Positions 1-7,554 are shown, counted from the stretch's first letter. The stretch is DNA of 64,000 nucleotides from TOLSYN sp963849065 (GCA_963849065.1 CAWKFM010000004.1:124001-188000), one strand, 5' to 3'. Notes: generated by a model from the sequence alone, not told the origin. Numbers and translations are program-made.

Positions 1-96
1 CGGATGCGAGTACAACGTCGCAGCCAGAACCGTAAGCACCGCCCCATTTAACAGTAGAAACATCGCGATGATCGTGATCCCGATCGGCCGTTTCAT
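1..96 (-). CDS. Partial small membrane protein (N-terminus only)
   Basis: A leftward gene enters the window with only its first 32 codons. The ATG at 96-94 follows an AAGGAG ribosome site at 108-103 with a 6-base gap. The peptide begins MKRPIGITIIAMF and continues as one strongly hydrophobic segment ending near YSHP, so it is a membrane-anchored or secreted protein. No family can be named from 32 residues. It diverges from rsmG. The reading frame is open to the window edge, and start and signal are seen directly. Confidence 0.6.
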   Translation of the reverse strand, partial: MKRPIGITIIAMFLLLNGAVLTVLAATLYSHP

Positions 97-232
97 AGCT
101 CGCTCCTTGATGTTTTCTTCCACCACCAGGGCCGGCAGTTCCTGCCGCTGCCGGCAGCAGGAGCTTACCTTTGTTCCTCGCCCAGGTCTAGCCCGGCCCC
201 GCAATTATTCGCGGACGTTTATCCTATTCACC

Positions 233-856
233 ATGGAAGCCGCCGCCCTCTGCACTCTGCTCGCACCCTTCGTCCCGCCCGCCGAACTCGACGATCTTCT
301 GCTCAATTCCATCGCCGTCCATCTCTCGCTCCTCGTCCGCTGGAACCAGCGCATGAACCTCACCGCCCTGCGCACGCCCGAAGCCATGGTCGAGCGCCAC
401 TTCGGCGAGTCGCTCTTCGCCGCCCGCCACCTCTGCCCGCGCAACTCCCAGCACGAGCTCTTCGATCTCGGCAGCGGCGCCGGATTCCCCGGCCTGCCCA
501 TCAAGTACTGGGCGCCCAGCCTCCAGCTCACCCTCATCGAGAGCCACGGCAAAAAAGCCACCTTCCTGCGCGAAGTCGGACGCGCCCTCAACCTCACCGG
601 CTTCTCCGTCCTCAACGTCCGCGCCGAATCGCTCCCCCAACGAGCGCCCCTGGTCACCATGCGCGCGGTCGAGCACTTCGAACAGGCCCTGCTCGCTGCC
701 GCCAGCCTCGTCGCTCCCGGAGGCCGCCTGGCCCTGCTGATTGGCGAAGCCCAAGCCGAGCGCGCCCTGTCCCTGCTGCCCCCCGGCTCCAGCACCACCA
801 TCCCGCTCCCGTCCTCCCACCAGCGCATCCTCCTCACCTGGCAGTCTCCTTCATAG
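233..856 (+). CDS. rsmG: 16S rRNA (guanine-N7)-methyltransferase RsmG (GidB)
   Basis: This 207-residue protein methylates N7 of a 16S rRNA guanine (G527 in E. coli numbering) using S-adenosylmethionine. The SAM-binding motif DLGSGAGFPG lies at residues 78-87, and the N-terminal part has the family pattern RWNQRMNLTA around residues 37-45. The frame stays open upstream, but the ATG at 233 gives the usual RsmG length of about 205-240, so I prefer it. It sits directly upstream of parA-parB, a very common arrangement near bacterial origins. Its stop codon overlaps the first parS site. Confidence 0.93.
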   Translation: MEAAALCTLLAPFVPPAELDDLLLNSIAVHLSLLVRWNQRMNLTALRTPEAMVERHFGESLFAARHLCPRNSQHELFDLGSGAGFPGLPIKYWAPSLQLTLIESHGKKATFLREVGRALNLTGFSVLNVRAESLPQRAPLVTMRAVEHFEQALLAAASLVAPGGRLALLIGEAQAERALSLLPPGSSTTIPLPSSHQRILLTWQSPS

Positions 857-869
857 TTCCACGTGGAAC
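856..869. promoter_or_regulatory. parS site 1
   Basis: GTTCCACGTGGAAC is a perfect 14-bp palindrome closely matching the bacterial parS core (GTTNCACGTGAAAC type). It begins on the last base of the rsmG stop codon. It is one of four identical sites upstream of parA, expected to be bound by ParB from 2236-3162. Confidence 0.88.
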
Positions 870-877
870 ATTCGCCG

Positions 878-915
878 GTGCCCCATATCTGCCGCATTTA
901 GCAGATGTGGGAAGC
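878..915. repeat. Dispersed intergenic hairpin, family 1, copy A
   Basis: The sequence reads GTGCCCCATATCTGC, a short loop, then GCAGATGTGGGAAGCA, so it folds into a stem with one G:T pair. Nearly the same element recurs at 9941-9980, and elements with the same outer ends but another stem lie at 52949-52998 and 56417-56466. It resembles a REP-like palindromic repeat. No function is visible. Confidence 0.6.
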
Positions 916-953
916 AGGGTGCCCGTAGCTCGGCCTTAAGCCTACTTCCCCAC

Positions 954-967
954 GTTCCACGTGGAAC
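954..967. promoter_or_regulatory. parS site 2
   Basis: A second perfect copy of GTTCCACGTGGAAC lies in the rsmG-parA intergenic region, 84 bp from the first copy's end. It is identical to the other three sites, as expected for a clustered ParB-loading centromere. Confidence 0.88.
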
Positions 968-1102
968 CCCCGCGTTCCCGACCGGCCAGCGGCATCCTTT
1001 GCCGCGTCACCCGGCTCTGCTTCGAAGGGTCGTTCTGTCCAACCAGCAGTCGATTTTGAACTCATCCCCACCCCCTTAGGCCACATTCGCCCCATTTTAG
1101 TC

Positions 1103-1134
1103 CACACGTATACACGTGTACGTGACCACACGTA
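1103..1134. promoter_or_regulatory. Palindromic TACACGTGTA element near parS
   Basis: A run of CACGT-like half sites sits between parS 2 and parS 3, including the palindrome TACACGTGTA at 1111-1120. The 10-mer GTATACACGT at 1108-1117 recurs exactly at 16595-16604, just upstream of the plasmid-type parA. It does not match parS. Binding by the second partition system is only inferred. Confidence 0.4.
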
Positions 1135-1157
1135 ACAGAGAACCGGCCCAAACGGGC

Positions 1158-1171
1158 GTTCCACGTGGAAC
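1158..1171. promoter_or_regulatory. parS site 3
   Basis: This is a third perfect GTTCCACGTGGAAC palindrome upstream of parA, identical to sites 1, 2 and 4. Confidence 0.88.
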
Positions 1172-1260
1172 ACTCAGCGTCCGCGACCGGCAGCACCGCG
1201 TTACCCGCCCTGCGTCCGCGGCAGCCAGCGGGATTCTTGCCGCGCTATCAGACGTTCCGC

Positions 1261-1274
1261 GTTCCACGTGGAAC
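1261..1274. promoter_or_regulatory. parS site 4
   Basis: This is the fourth perfect GTTCCACGTGGAAC palindrome, about 120 bp before the parA start. A DnaA-box-like TTATCCACC follows at 1296-1304, one mismatch from TTATNCACA. Confidence 0.88.
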
Positions 1275-1393
1275 GTTCTGCACAGCTTTTCGCACTTATC
1301 CACCACATCCCCACAGCCCCCCCGTCCTTTCCCCATTGCCTCACGCCTTCCCAACCAGTACCCTCAACCTTGTCCACCATCGGAGCCGCCGCT

Positions 1394-2239
1394 ATGTCTC
1401 GGGTCATTGCCATCGCCAATCAAAAAGGCGGAGTCGGAAAGACCACCACCAGCATCAACCTCGCCGCCAGCTTCGCCGCCAGCAGCGTCCCAACCCTCCT
1501 GGTCGATTGCGACCCCCAGTCCAACTCCACCTCCGGCCTCGGCCTAGTCAAAAACGCCGAGCGCCCCGGAACCTATCAGCTCCTCATGGGCGACGCCGAC
1601 GCCGCCGAGCTCCTCCAGCCCACCGAGCTCGCTCACCTCAAGATCATTCCCTCGTCCAAGCACCTCATCGGAGCCAACGTCGAGCTGGTCAACGCCGAAT
1701 TCCGCGAGTACCGCCTCCGCCACGCCCTGCAAACCGTTCGCGGCCAGTTCGAAATCATCGTCCTCGACTGCCCGCCCGCGCTCGACCTGCTCACCCTCAA
1801 CGCCCTGGTCGCCGCCGACTCCGTCCTCGTCCCCATGCAGGCCGAGTACTTCGCCCTGGAAGGTGTCAGCGAACTGCTCGACACCATCGAGCGCATCCGT
1901 CAAACCCTCAATCCCAGCCTCTTCGTCGAAGGCGTCGTCCTCACCATGTTCGACGAGCGCACCAACCTCGCCCAGGGAGTCTCCAGCGAACTCAAGTCCT
2001 TCTTCGGCGAGCTGCTCTACGAGGCGGCCATCCCGCGCAACGTCCGCCTAGCCGAAGCCCCCAGCCACGGCAAGCCCGCCATCCTCTACGATCCGCGCTC
2101 CCGCGGCGCCGAAGCCTACACCCGCCTGGCCCTCGAGGTCCTCACCCGAATCCGAAACCGCGCCACCACGTCCCAGGAACTCCGCACCACCGACACACGC
2201 ACCACCCCAGCAACCGCATCCAGCGAGGTACAGCAGTGA
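1394..2239 (+). CDS. parA: Chromosome partitioning ATPase ParA (Soj)
   Basis: This 281-residue ParA/MinD-type ATPase works with ParB and parS to segregate the origin region. The deviant Walker A motif KGGVGKTT is at residues 11-18, followed by DCDPQSN and the DCPPALDLLT switch. The ATG at 1394 gives the canonical N-terminus (SRVIAIANQKGG); the frame is open upstream, but those residues do not look like ParA. The stop codon overlaps the GTG start of parB, so the two genes are translationally coupled. Four parS sites lie just upstream. Confidence 0.95.
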   Translation: MSRVIAIANQKGGVGKTTTSINLAASFAASSVPTLLVDCDPQSNSTSGLGLVKNAERPGTYQLLMGDADAAELLQPTELAHLKIIPSSKHLIGANVELVNAEFREYRLRHALQTVRGQFEIIVLDCPPALDLLTLNALVAADSVLVPMQAEYFALEGVSELLDTIERIRQTLNPSLFVEGVVLTMFDERTNLAQGVSSELKSFFGELLYEAAIPRNVRLAEAPSHGKPAILYDPRSRGAEAYTRLALEVLTRIRNRATTSQELRTTDTRTTPATASSEVQQ

Positions 2240-3162
2240 ACCCGACTCCAGACAAACGCAAAGCCCTTGGCCGAGGCCTCGAAACTCTTCTTCCCGCCGC
2301 CCGCGGATTCCAGGGCGCGGCCAGCCACCCCGCGCCGTCCCGCCCCGGCACCCAGCCGGGAATCCACACGCCCGCCGGCGACGCCGTGCGCGACCTTCCC
2401 GTCGAGCTTATCGACCGCAATCCCTACCAGACCCGCACCCACTTCGACGAAACCGCCCTCAACGAGCTGGCCGAATCCATCCAGGTCTCCGGCGTCATCC
2501 AGCCCATCACCGTCCGCCCCTTTGGCGAACGCTTCCAGCTGGTCACCGGAGAGCGCCGCTGGCTCGCCTCCCAGCGCGCCGGCAAAGCCACCGTCCCCGC
2601 CATCGTCCGCCAGGTCTCCAACGAGCAGGCCATGGAGATCACCATCATCGAGAACCTCCAGCGCGAGGATCTCAATCCCGTCGAGCAGGCCCGCGCCTAC
2701 GAGCGCCTCGGACGCGAATTCGGCCTCACCCAAGAACAGATGGCGCAGCGCACCGGCAAGGACCGCTCCTCCGTCTCCAACTTCCTGCGCCTACTCAAGC
2801 TCCCCGCCGAGGTCCTCACCCTGGTCGAATCCGCCCAGCTCAGCTTCGGACACGCCAAAGCCCTGATGACCCTCGACTCGCCGGAAGCCATGCACCGCCT
2901 CGCCCAGAAGGCCGTCCAGCTCTCCATGTCCGTCCGCCAGCTGGAGGGAGCCGCCTACCAGCACATGCACCCCACCCCGGCGGCCGCCAAGCCCGAACGC
3001 GTACTCGACCCCAACGTCCGCGAAGCCGAGCAGCAGCTCCAGCGCTCCCTCGGCCTCCGCGTCCAGATCCAGGACAATCGCGGCAAAGGCAAAATCGTCC
3101 TCGAATACAAATCCCTGGAAGACTTCGACCGCGTCCTTGAAATCCTCGGGGCTTCGAAGTAA
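2236..3162 (+). CDS. parB: Chromosome partitioning protein ParB (Spo0J)
   Basis: This 308-residue ParB starts at the GTG that overlaps the parA stop (GTGA). The N-terminus KRKALGRGLETLLP is typical. The CTPase/ParB-N domain carries the GERRWLASQRAG box, and a helix-turn-helix follows (LTQEQMAQRTGKDRSSVSNF). ParB proteins bind parS, load as CTP-dependent clamps and spread. A C-terminal dimerisation part ends in LEYKSLEDFDRVLEILG. The four parS palindromes upstream are its obvious targets. Confidence 0.95.
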   Translation: MNPTPDKRKALGRGLETLLPAARGFQGAASHPAPSRPGTQPGIHTPAGDAVRDLPVELIDRNPYQTRTHFDETALNELAESIQVSGVIQPITVRPFGERFQLVTGERRWLASQRAGKATVPAIVRQVSNEQAMEITIIENLQREDLNPVEQARAYERLGREFGLTQEQMAQRTGKDRSSVSNFLRLLKLPAEVLTLVESAQLSFGHAKALMTLDSPEAMHRLAQKAVQLSMSVRQLEGAAYQHMHPTPAAAKPERVLDPNVREAEQQLQRSLGLRVQIQDNRGKGKIVLEYKSLEDFDRVLEILGASK

Positions 3163-3210
3163 GGTTTTTCAGCTGGAAGAAACAGAGATGCCGGGTAACT
3201 GGTGACTGAA

Positions 3211-3378
3211 ATGGCGAGACAGGCAACGCTCGTACTCTACATAGTGCTGATGATCGCCACCGTGGTCGGGGTGGATATCCTGTTCTTCAGGCACCGCTTC
3301 CTGGAACGGCTGATGGCGAATATAGGAATCGTCTTGGTGTTCGGCGCGTTCTACCTGAGATTTCTGAAGCATCCATGA
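3211..3378 (+). CDS. Tiny two-helix membrane protein downstream of parB
   Basis: A 55-residue reading frame starts at ATG 3211 (or GTG 3202). It contains two hydrophobic segments, VLYIVLMIATVVGVDILFF and, after a charged loop (RHRFLERL), IGIVLVFGAFYL. It lies 48 bp after parB on the same strand and probably shares its transcript. I recognise no domain. The two-helix pattern with a short basic linker supports a real coding sequence, and a strong hairpin follows at 3386-3415. Confidence 0.6.
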   Translation: MARQATLVLYIVLMIATVVGVDILFFRHRFLERLMANIGIVLVFGAFYLRFLKHP

Positions 3379-3385
3379 ACCCAGC

Positions 3386-3415
3386 GCGGTTGCACAGCGG
3401 CCCCTGTGCAACCGC
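3386..3415. terminator. Perfect 12-bp hairpin after the parAB transcript
   Basis: GCGGTTGCACAG and its exact complement CTGTGCAACCGC flank a 6-base loop. It begins 8 bp after the small membrane gene, so it may terminate parAB transcription, although no T-run follows. The 3' end of the group II intron on the other strand lies within about 5 bp. Confidence 0.45.
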
Positions 3416-3418
3416 CAT

Positions 3419-4091
3419 ATTCGGCATAGGGGGGAGAGTCGCCTCTCCTCCCCTGCCACACCACCGTACAAGCGGGTCCGCATACGGCGGTTCGATAGGT
3501 TAATCCCACCGATGAAACCAGTGGGCTGGGCGTTTGCAGGTTGGAAGCGCCGAATGAGCTTCACTTCTCCATAAGCAGCCGTCGCGGGGATACCCGTTCC
3601 CTGCCTGCGGAGGCCCGCCGAAACGGGGTGGCTAGTGCAATGCCCACATCGAGCCCCAAGTACTATTGGCCCTTCCTATCGTTCAGGCCTTCCTCACTCG
3701 CGTGAGTACTACGCCCTCGGCAGACTTCTACTATGCGGTCAAGACACCTCACAATGTCTTCAGTCACGATTCCGTGACACATAGCAGATCTCCCGTGATA
3801 AGTTCGACCGCCTCCAACGCACAACCGCCGGATTTACTGTCAGTGATCTTGATGGATCTGGGCTTCGCGGTCCTTTGCCCGCTCGCCCCTCACTGTAGCC
3901 TCACATCCGGTTCTTGTTCATCGGCTCGCGTCTTTGCTCCACGCTTCCTTCAGACTCCACCTCGCGGTGACGCCCTTGCGCTTCGCTAACCCTTCACCTC
4001 CATCAGGTTGGGCAGGGGACTTTTACCCCCAAGCTGTCGAACATGCACGGCGTACAACGACGATGGGCGGCCACCAGGCCGCCCATCACAC
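3419..4091 (-). mobile_element. ORF-less group II intron (degenerate or truncated)
   Basis: Read on the minus strand, the segment opens with GTGTG at 4091-4087, the expected 5' boundary, followed by a long domain I stem (GATGGGCGGCC pairing with GGCCGCCCATC). The group II-like stretch CTTGGGGGTAAAAGTCCCC follows. Near the other end is a domain V-like hairpin (GCCGTATGCGG ... TTGTACGGTGG, about 3493-3459), then a domain VI stem (GGGGAGGAGAGGCGACTCTCCCC) ending near 3419-3421. About 670 bp is too short for a reverse transcriptase and none is readable, so mobility would need a helper in trans. Boundaries are approximate. Confidence 0.65.
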
Positions 4092-4118
4092 TCTTATCCC
4101 TATCTCGATAGACGCGTC

Positions 4119-4526
4119 TTATCTATTCTTCAGCCGCAAGTCCGAGACCTCCGGCGTCCGATGGCTCGCTCCAACGTGGCATTCGTAGACCTCCAGCAGC
4201 ACAAGCTCACGGTTGCGTCCCCAGAGAATCAGCCCGGCCTGTTGCCCATCGGGATAAACCGCATAGGCCTCGGCGACGATCTCTGCCTTGCCCCATCCTC
4301 CGGGCTGGAATTCCAAACTGCAGCAGCCGCAATCGCATCCACCCACAACGCGCAACTCTTCCGCCGGACGCAATCGATAGCCAGATACGTCGCCTACCGC
4401 CGCCTGATCGAGCAGCCATCCAACGATGGCTGCCTCCCTCGGGCTGATCGCTCGCTCTATCTTGAGTGGCTCTGCATCCACAAAGTTCAGCTCGGAGGAA
4501 CCAGGAAACGCGGCGCGGCGCGGCAT
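4119..4526 (-). CDS. Conserved hypothetical Cys-containing protein
   Basis: About 135 residues from an ATG at 4526; an in-frame GTG at 4550 could add 8 residues. A central VGGCDCGCC cluster is followed by an apparent beta-rich part (GLILWGRNRELVLLEVYECH) and a C-terminus GASHRTPEVSDLR. No signal peptide or membrane segment is seen, and I do not recognise the family. The stop is 28 bp from the 5' end of the group II intron, so the native C-terminus may have been altered by that insertion. A nested inverted repeat lies upstream. Confidence 0.6.
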   Translation of the reverse strand: MPRRAAFPGSSELNFVDAEPLKIERAISPREAAIVGWLLDQAAVGDVSGYRLRPAEELRVVGGCDCGCCSLEFQPGGWGKAEIVAEAYAVYPDGQQAGLILWGRNRELVLLEVYECHVGASHRTPEVSDLRLKNR

Positions 4527-4560
4527 ATATTTACTCTTTGCACACTGCACGCAAGCGCCT

Positions 4561-4617
4561 GTTGCCTACCTAGTCAATGGCTACTCACCTTGCGCAACCA
4601 TTGACTCACCTGGCAAC
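4561..4617. promoter_or_regulatory. Nested dyad, candidate operator
   Basis: GTTGCC, five bases, AGTCAATGG, a 17-base centre, CCATTGACT, five bases, GGCAAC: both inverted arms are perfect and symmetrically spaced. It lies just upstream of the leftward gene at 4526. It fits a regulator-binding site or an RNA structure in the leader. No adjacent regulator is present. Confidence 0.4.
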
Positions 4618-4627
4618 TCACGCTTCC

Positions 4628-4655
4628 AAACGATTACCTTTTACGGCAATCGTTT
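4628..4655 (-). terminator. Hairpin at end of small secreted protein gene
   Basis: AAACGATTACC and GGCAATCGTTT form a stem around a 6-base loop and overlap the stop codon of the gene at 4654-4887. It is a plausible terminator for that leftward gene. The T-run is short. Confidence 0.4.
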
Positions 4656-4887
4656 AGCTTTTGGTCTCGGCCTCTTTTTTCATGTGCGGGCAGGCCATCT
4701 TGCCGTCTTTGTTCTTCATGCAGTGGCAGGCCTTCTTCGTGCCGGTCTTCGCCATCTCATGCTTGCAAGCCGCATGTTCCGTGGGCTTGGACGCATCCGG
4801 AGCCGCCGCCGTTCCCGGAGCCGCCGCCTGCGCCATCATCGACGCCGCGCCCAACACCATCACCGCCACAATCGTTGGAATCTTCAT
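4654..4887 (-). CDS. Small secreted Cys/His/Met/Lys-rich protein
   Basis: A 77-residue protein with a clear signal peptide (MKIPTIVAVMVLGAASMMAQA, written here in part: cleavage likely after AQA). The mature part is rich in lysine, with Cys, His and Met spread as HAACKHEM, ACHCMK and MACPHMKK. This suggests a periplasmic metal-binding role, for example copper, but that is inference. The start is chosen because GGAGG precedes ATG 4887; the frame is open further upstream without a ribosome site. Confidence 0.7.
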   Translation of the reverse strand: MKIPTIVAVMVLGAASMMAQAAAPGTAAAPDASKPTEHAACKHEMAKTGTKKACHCMKNKDGKMACPHMKKEAETKS

Positions 4888-4970
4888 CTTCGTATTCCTC
4901 CACTCTGCGCCGGAATTATATCCCGTGCTCCAGACCGCCGCCACTGGTCTCACAGAATCTTCCGCGCCGC

Positions 4971-5306
4971 TCAACCCTCCGCCGCGTTGGCCAGCGATCC
5001 CAGGAAGCGCGCAATCTCCAGACGATCGGATTCCGGCGGATCGAGAAACTCCAGTCCGCAGCGGAAGCCGCGGCGGTTCCTCACCACCGCGCGAAGGCGC
5101 AGCGCCCGCTCCTCCGGAGGCAGTGAAAACGCCACCATCACAAACGTCCCCACCTCCAGCACGTCCGGCGCATACACGCTCATGCCGCCTTCGCTCAACT
5201 CAAAGCTCCGCATCGCTCTGGCGGCATCGTCCTTCTCTTCCCAGCGCCGCAGCCTCACCCGGATATCCACTTTCACCCGCTTCCATTTGCGTACTGGCGA
5301 ACTCAC
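4971..5306 (-). CDS. PilZ-domain protein
   Basis: A 111-residue single PilZ domain. The conserved pattern is visible: an N-terminal basic RVRLRRW stretch, then FELSEGGMSVYAP (the S-x-x-G type motif), and the beta-strand residues RLRAVVRNRRGFRCGLEFL. PilZ domains usually bind cyclic di-GMP. The start is the GTG at 5306, which overlaps the dusB stop as GTGA and implies translational coupling. No output domain is attached. The canonical RxxxR is not fully clear, so c-di-GMP binding is likely rather than certain. Confidence 0.75.
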   Translation of the reverse strand: MSSPVRKWKRVKVDIRVRLRRWEEKDDAARAMRSFELSEGGMSVYAPDVLEVGTFVMVAFSLPPEERALRLRAVVRNRRGFRCGLEFLDPPESDRLEIARFLGSLANAAEG

Positions 5307-6430
5307 TCGAGCACCTCGTCCACGCCAATGTTGAGCGCATCGTCTCCCGCAGAGCACGGCTCGCTCACCGCTGCCGGCGCCGCAGAAACTTCCTGCACAA
5401 AAACGTCGCCCGTAAAAAACAGATCCACCGCATCCACAATCGCCGCCGCGCTCTTGGCCTCGTAGATGGCCTTGCGCAACTTCGCTCCGCCCTCCACGCC
5501 GTGGGTAAACCAGGAGGCAAACTGCTTCATCTTCCCCGCCGCGTCCGGATACCCTTCCGCAATCAGCATGCGGAAGTAGCGCCGAATCATCTCATAGCGG
5601 TCGCCTCTGGAGGCGACTTCATATTGTCCCGTCGCCGTGTACTGCGCAATCTGCCGGAAGATCCACGGGTTCGAAGCCGCGGCCCGTCCGATCATCACCG
5701 CGTCGCAGCCGGTCTCGGCCACCATGGCGCGTGCGTCCTCGGGTGTGCGAATGTCGCCGTTACCGATCACCGGAATCTTCACCAGCGTTTTCAGCTCGGC
5801 AATCCATTGCCATTGTGCCTGGCCGCTGTATCCCTGCTCGCGGGTGCGCGCATGCATCGCAACTGCATCCAGTCCGCAGCCCTCGGCCATCTTCGCCAGC
5901 TCGCGAAACACCAACTCGCTCTCGCTCCACCCGGCGCGGAACTTCACCGTGAACGGGATCGTCACCGCGCTGCGCACCGCCTCGAAGATCTTCTGAATTG
6001 CCGGCAGCTCGCGCAACAGTCCGCTGCCGCCATTGCACTTCACTACTTTCCTCGCCGGACATCCCAGGTTCAGATCCACCAGGTCGAAGCCGAAGCCCTC
6101 CACCATCCGCGCCGCTTCGGCCAGCGAATCCGGATTCGAGCCGAACAGCTGCGACGAGATCGGATGCTCGTCCTCATAGAAGTGCAGAAAGCGCTTGGCC
6201 TTCTTGTCCTTCTTGCGCACCACCCCGTCGGCCGAGGTGAACTCGGTCATCAGCAATCCGCACCCATCCATCTGCCGGATGAAGCGGCGAAAGACCGTGT
6301 CGGTAATGCCGGCCATCGGAGCCAGCACGGCGGCCGGACCCATCTCCACGCTGCCGATCTTCAGCTTCGCCGGAACCCTCACATCGCCGGGCTCCGCATG
6401 TTCCCGCGGGTTGTCATACAACTTCTGCAC
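5303..6430 (-). CDS. dusB: tRNA-dihydrouridine synthase (DusB-type)
   Basis: This 375-residue FMN enzyme reduces uridines in tRNA to dihydrouridine. Visible motifs are LAPMAGITD (residues 36-44), the catalytic-cysteine segment NLGCPARKVV with Cys124, FTVKFRAGW, MHARTREQGYSG and IGNGDI with the following AVMIGRAA phosphate-binding region. The GTG at 6430 is taken as the start because it gives normal family length and follows GGGAGA; upstream in-frame residues look non-coding. The C-terminal 30 residues (AAPAAVSEP) are an acidic, alanine-rich extension. The PilZ gene is coupled downstream. Confidence 0.9.
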   Translation of the reverse strand: MQKLYDNPREHAEPGDVRVPAKLKIGSVEMGPAAVLAPMAGITDTVFRRFIRQMDGCGLLMTEFTSADGVVRKKDKKAKRFLHFYEDEHPISSQLFGSNPDSLAEAARMVEGFGFDLVDLNLGCPARKVVKCNGGSGLLRELPAIQKIFEAVRSAVTIPFTVKFRAGWSESELVFRELAKMAEGCGLDAVAMHARTREQGYSGQAQWQWIAELKTLVKIPVIGNGDIRTPEDARAMVAETGCDAVMIGRAAASNPWIFRQIAQYTATGQYEVASRGDRYEMIRRYFRMLIAEGYPDAAGKMKQFASWFTHGVEGGAKLRKAIYEAKSAAAIVDAVDLFFTGDVFVQEVSAAPAAVSEPCSAGDDALNIGVDEVLE

Positions 6431-6551
6431 TCTCCCATTGTAACGGCAGCGGACGCTGCATTGGACTACCCACCCCTCTGCGGTCGCGTGACAAAACCCT
6501 CCCGGAATAATCTGCTTCCAAAACCATGAGCCTGTTTGTAAGGAGGGCAAG

Positions 6552-7016
6552 ATGAAAAAGATCGAGCAGCAAACGAAACGCAAAGGCCTGCTCAGCGCTT
6601 CGATAATCGGAACTCTGCTGGCAATGCTTCTGGCATTTACCCCAGCACCGGCCGGAGCACAAGTCGGCATCGGTGTCCAAATCGGAGGAGGTGCGCCAGC
6701 TGGGCCTCCGCCCGATTGTCCGTATGGGTATTACGATTACGCACCCTATGCCTGTGCTCCCGCCGGCTATTGGGGGCCGCAGTTTTTCTACAACGGCATC
6801 TTCCTCGGCGTCGGACCGTGGTGGGGTTGGGGCTATGGCCACGGTTGGGGCGGCCATCGCTTCCATGGCTACTACCGCTGGCACGGACGTGAGTTTGGCC
6901 GTCCTGGCTGGGAGCATGGTCACGCCGGCTGGCATGACGACCACGCGCGAGGGGAATGGCGTGAAGGTGGTCACTGGCACAACGAAGGCGGGCATGAGGA
7001 ACACGGGCACCACTGA
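6552..7016 (+). CDS. Secreted Gly/His/Tyr-rich protein
   Basis: A 154-residue protein with a strong AAGGAGG ribosome site at 6539-6545 and a signal peptide to about residue 36 (APAGAQVG). The mature part contains YGYYDYAPYACAP and YWGPQFFYNG, followed by a tail dominated by Gly, His, Trp and Arg (GYGHGWGGHRFHGY). Proteins of this type occur widely in envelope fractions; the histidine-rich tail may bind metal. No enzymatic motif is visible. A good intrinsic terminator follows. Confidence 0.75.
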   Translation: MKKIEQQTKRKGLLSASIIGTLLAMLLAFTPAPAGAQVGIGVQIGGGAPAGPPPDCPYGYYDYAPYACAPAGYWGPQFFYNGIFLGVGPWWGWGYGHGWGGHRFHGYYRWHGREFGRPGWEHGHAGWHDDHARGEWREGGHWHNEGGHEEHGHH

Positions 7017-7032
7017 TGCACCGTGCAACAGT

Positions 7033-7056
7033 GAGCCCTCGCCGAAGCGAGGGCTC
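7033..7056 (+). terminator. Intrinsic terminator
   Basis: GAGCCCTCGC-CGAA-GCGAGGGCTC is a perfect 10-bp stem with a tetraloop, followed by AATTCTT. It ends transcription of the secreted Gly/His-rich protein gene. Confidence 0.75.
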
Positions 7057-7164
7057 AATTCTTGCGCCGAAGGCGTCTTCACCCCAGCAAGGATCGGGTA
7101 CCCGCGTCTGCCCGTCTTTGGCAGATGTGGGATAACTTGCCGGAGACCCCGACCACCCGCGGGA

Positions 7165-7401
7165 TCAATTCTGTTCGGGCTTGGCGGCCGTTTTGCCTTC
7201 GTTCTTGGCATACTTGCGGCGGAAGCGTTCGATGCGGCCAGCGGTGTCGAGCACCTTCTGCTTCCCGGTAAAGAACGGGTGGCAGGCCGAACAGATTTCA
7301 ACGTGGATGTCGCCACGGTTCGTGCTGCGCGTCACAAAGCTATTGCCGCACGCGCACTTTACGTGGATCTCTTCGTATTTGGGGTGGGTTGCTGCTTTCA
7401 T
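7165..7401 (-). CDS. rpmE: 50S ribosomal protein L31
   Basis: A 78-residue L31. The Cys pattern CACG ... CSAC is the zinc-binding form, and HPFFTGKQKVLDTAGRIERF is the typical core. The ATG at 7401 follows GAGG. The C-terminus is a lysine-rich extension. It stands alone between two convergent or unrelated genes. Confidence 0.93.
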   Translation of the reverse strand: MKAATHPKYEEIHVKCACGNSFVTRSTNRGDIHVEICSACHPFFTGKQKVLDTAGRIERFRRKYAKNEGKTAAKPEQN

Positions 7402-7554
7402 AGTCCTCATCCGTCTGTTTGAAACAGACTCTCTAGTGTACCCCGCGCCGCGCGCGCCCGGCAACTCCGACTCTCCGCCCCTGGACCACGCCGCTTCCAG
7501 AAAGGCACCTCAGCAGCTCAGCCCAGCTCTAATCGGGTATACTTCGCTCGCCGT

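Noticed and set aside
1165..2235. N-terminal extension of parB covering parA in another frame
   Set aside because: Arg/Pro-rich shadow of parA; the GTG at 2236 gives the standard ParB start and overlaps the parA stop.
3666..4604. Plus-strand frames such as MALPIVQAFLTRV
   Set aside because: They are antisense to the group II intron and to the conserved hypothetical gene. Such frames are known artefacts of this intron type.
4661..6529. A 622-codon plus-strand open frame
   Set aside because: Antisense to dusB and PilZ, rich in Arg, His and Leu as expected for the complement of GC-rich coding DNA.
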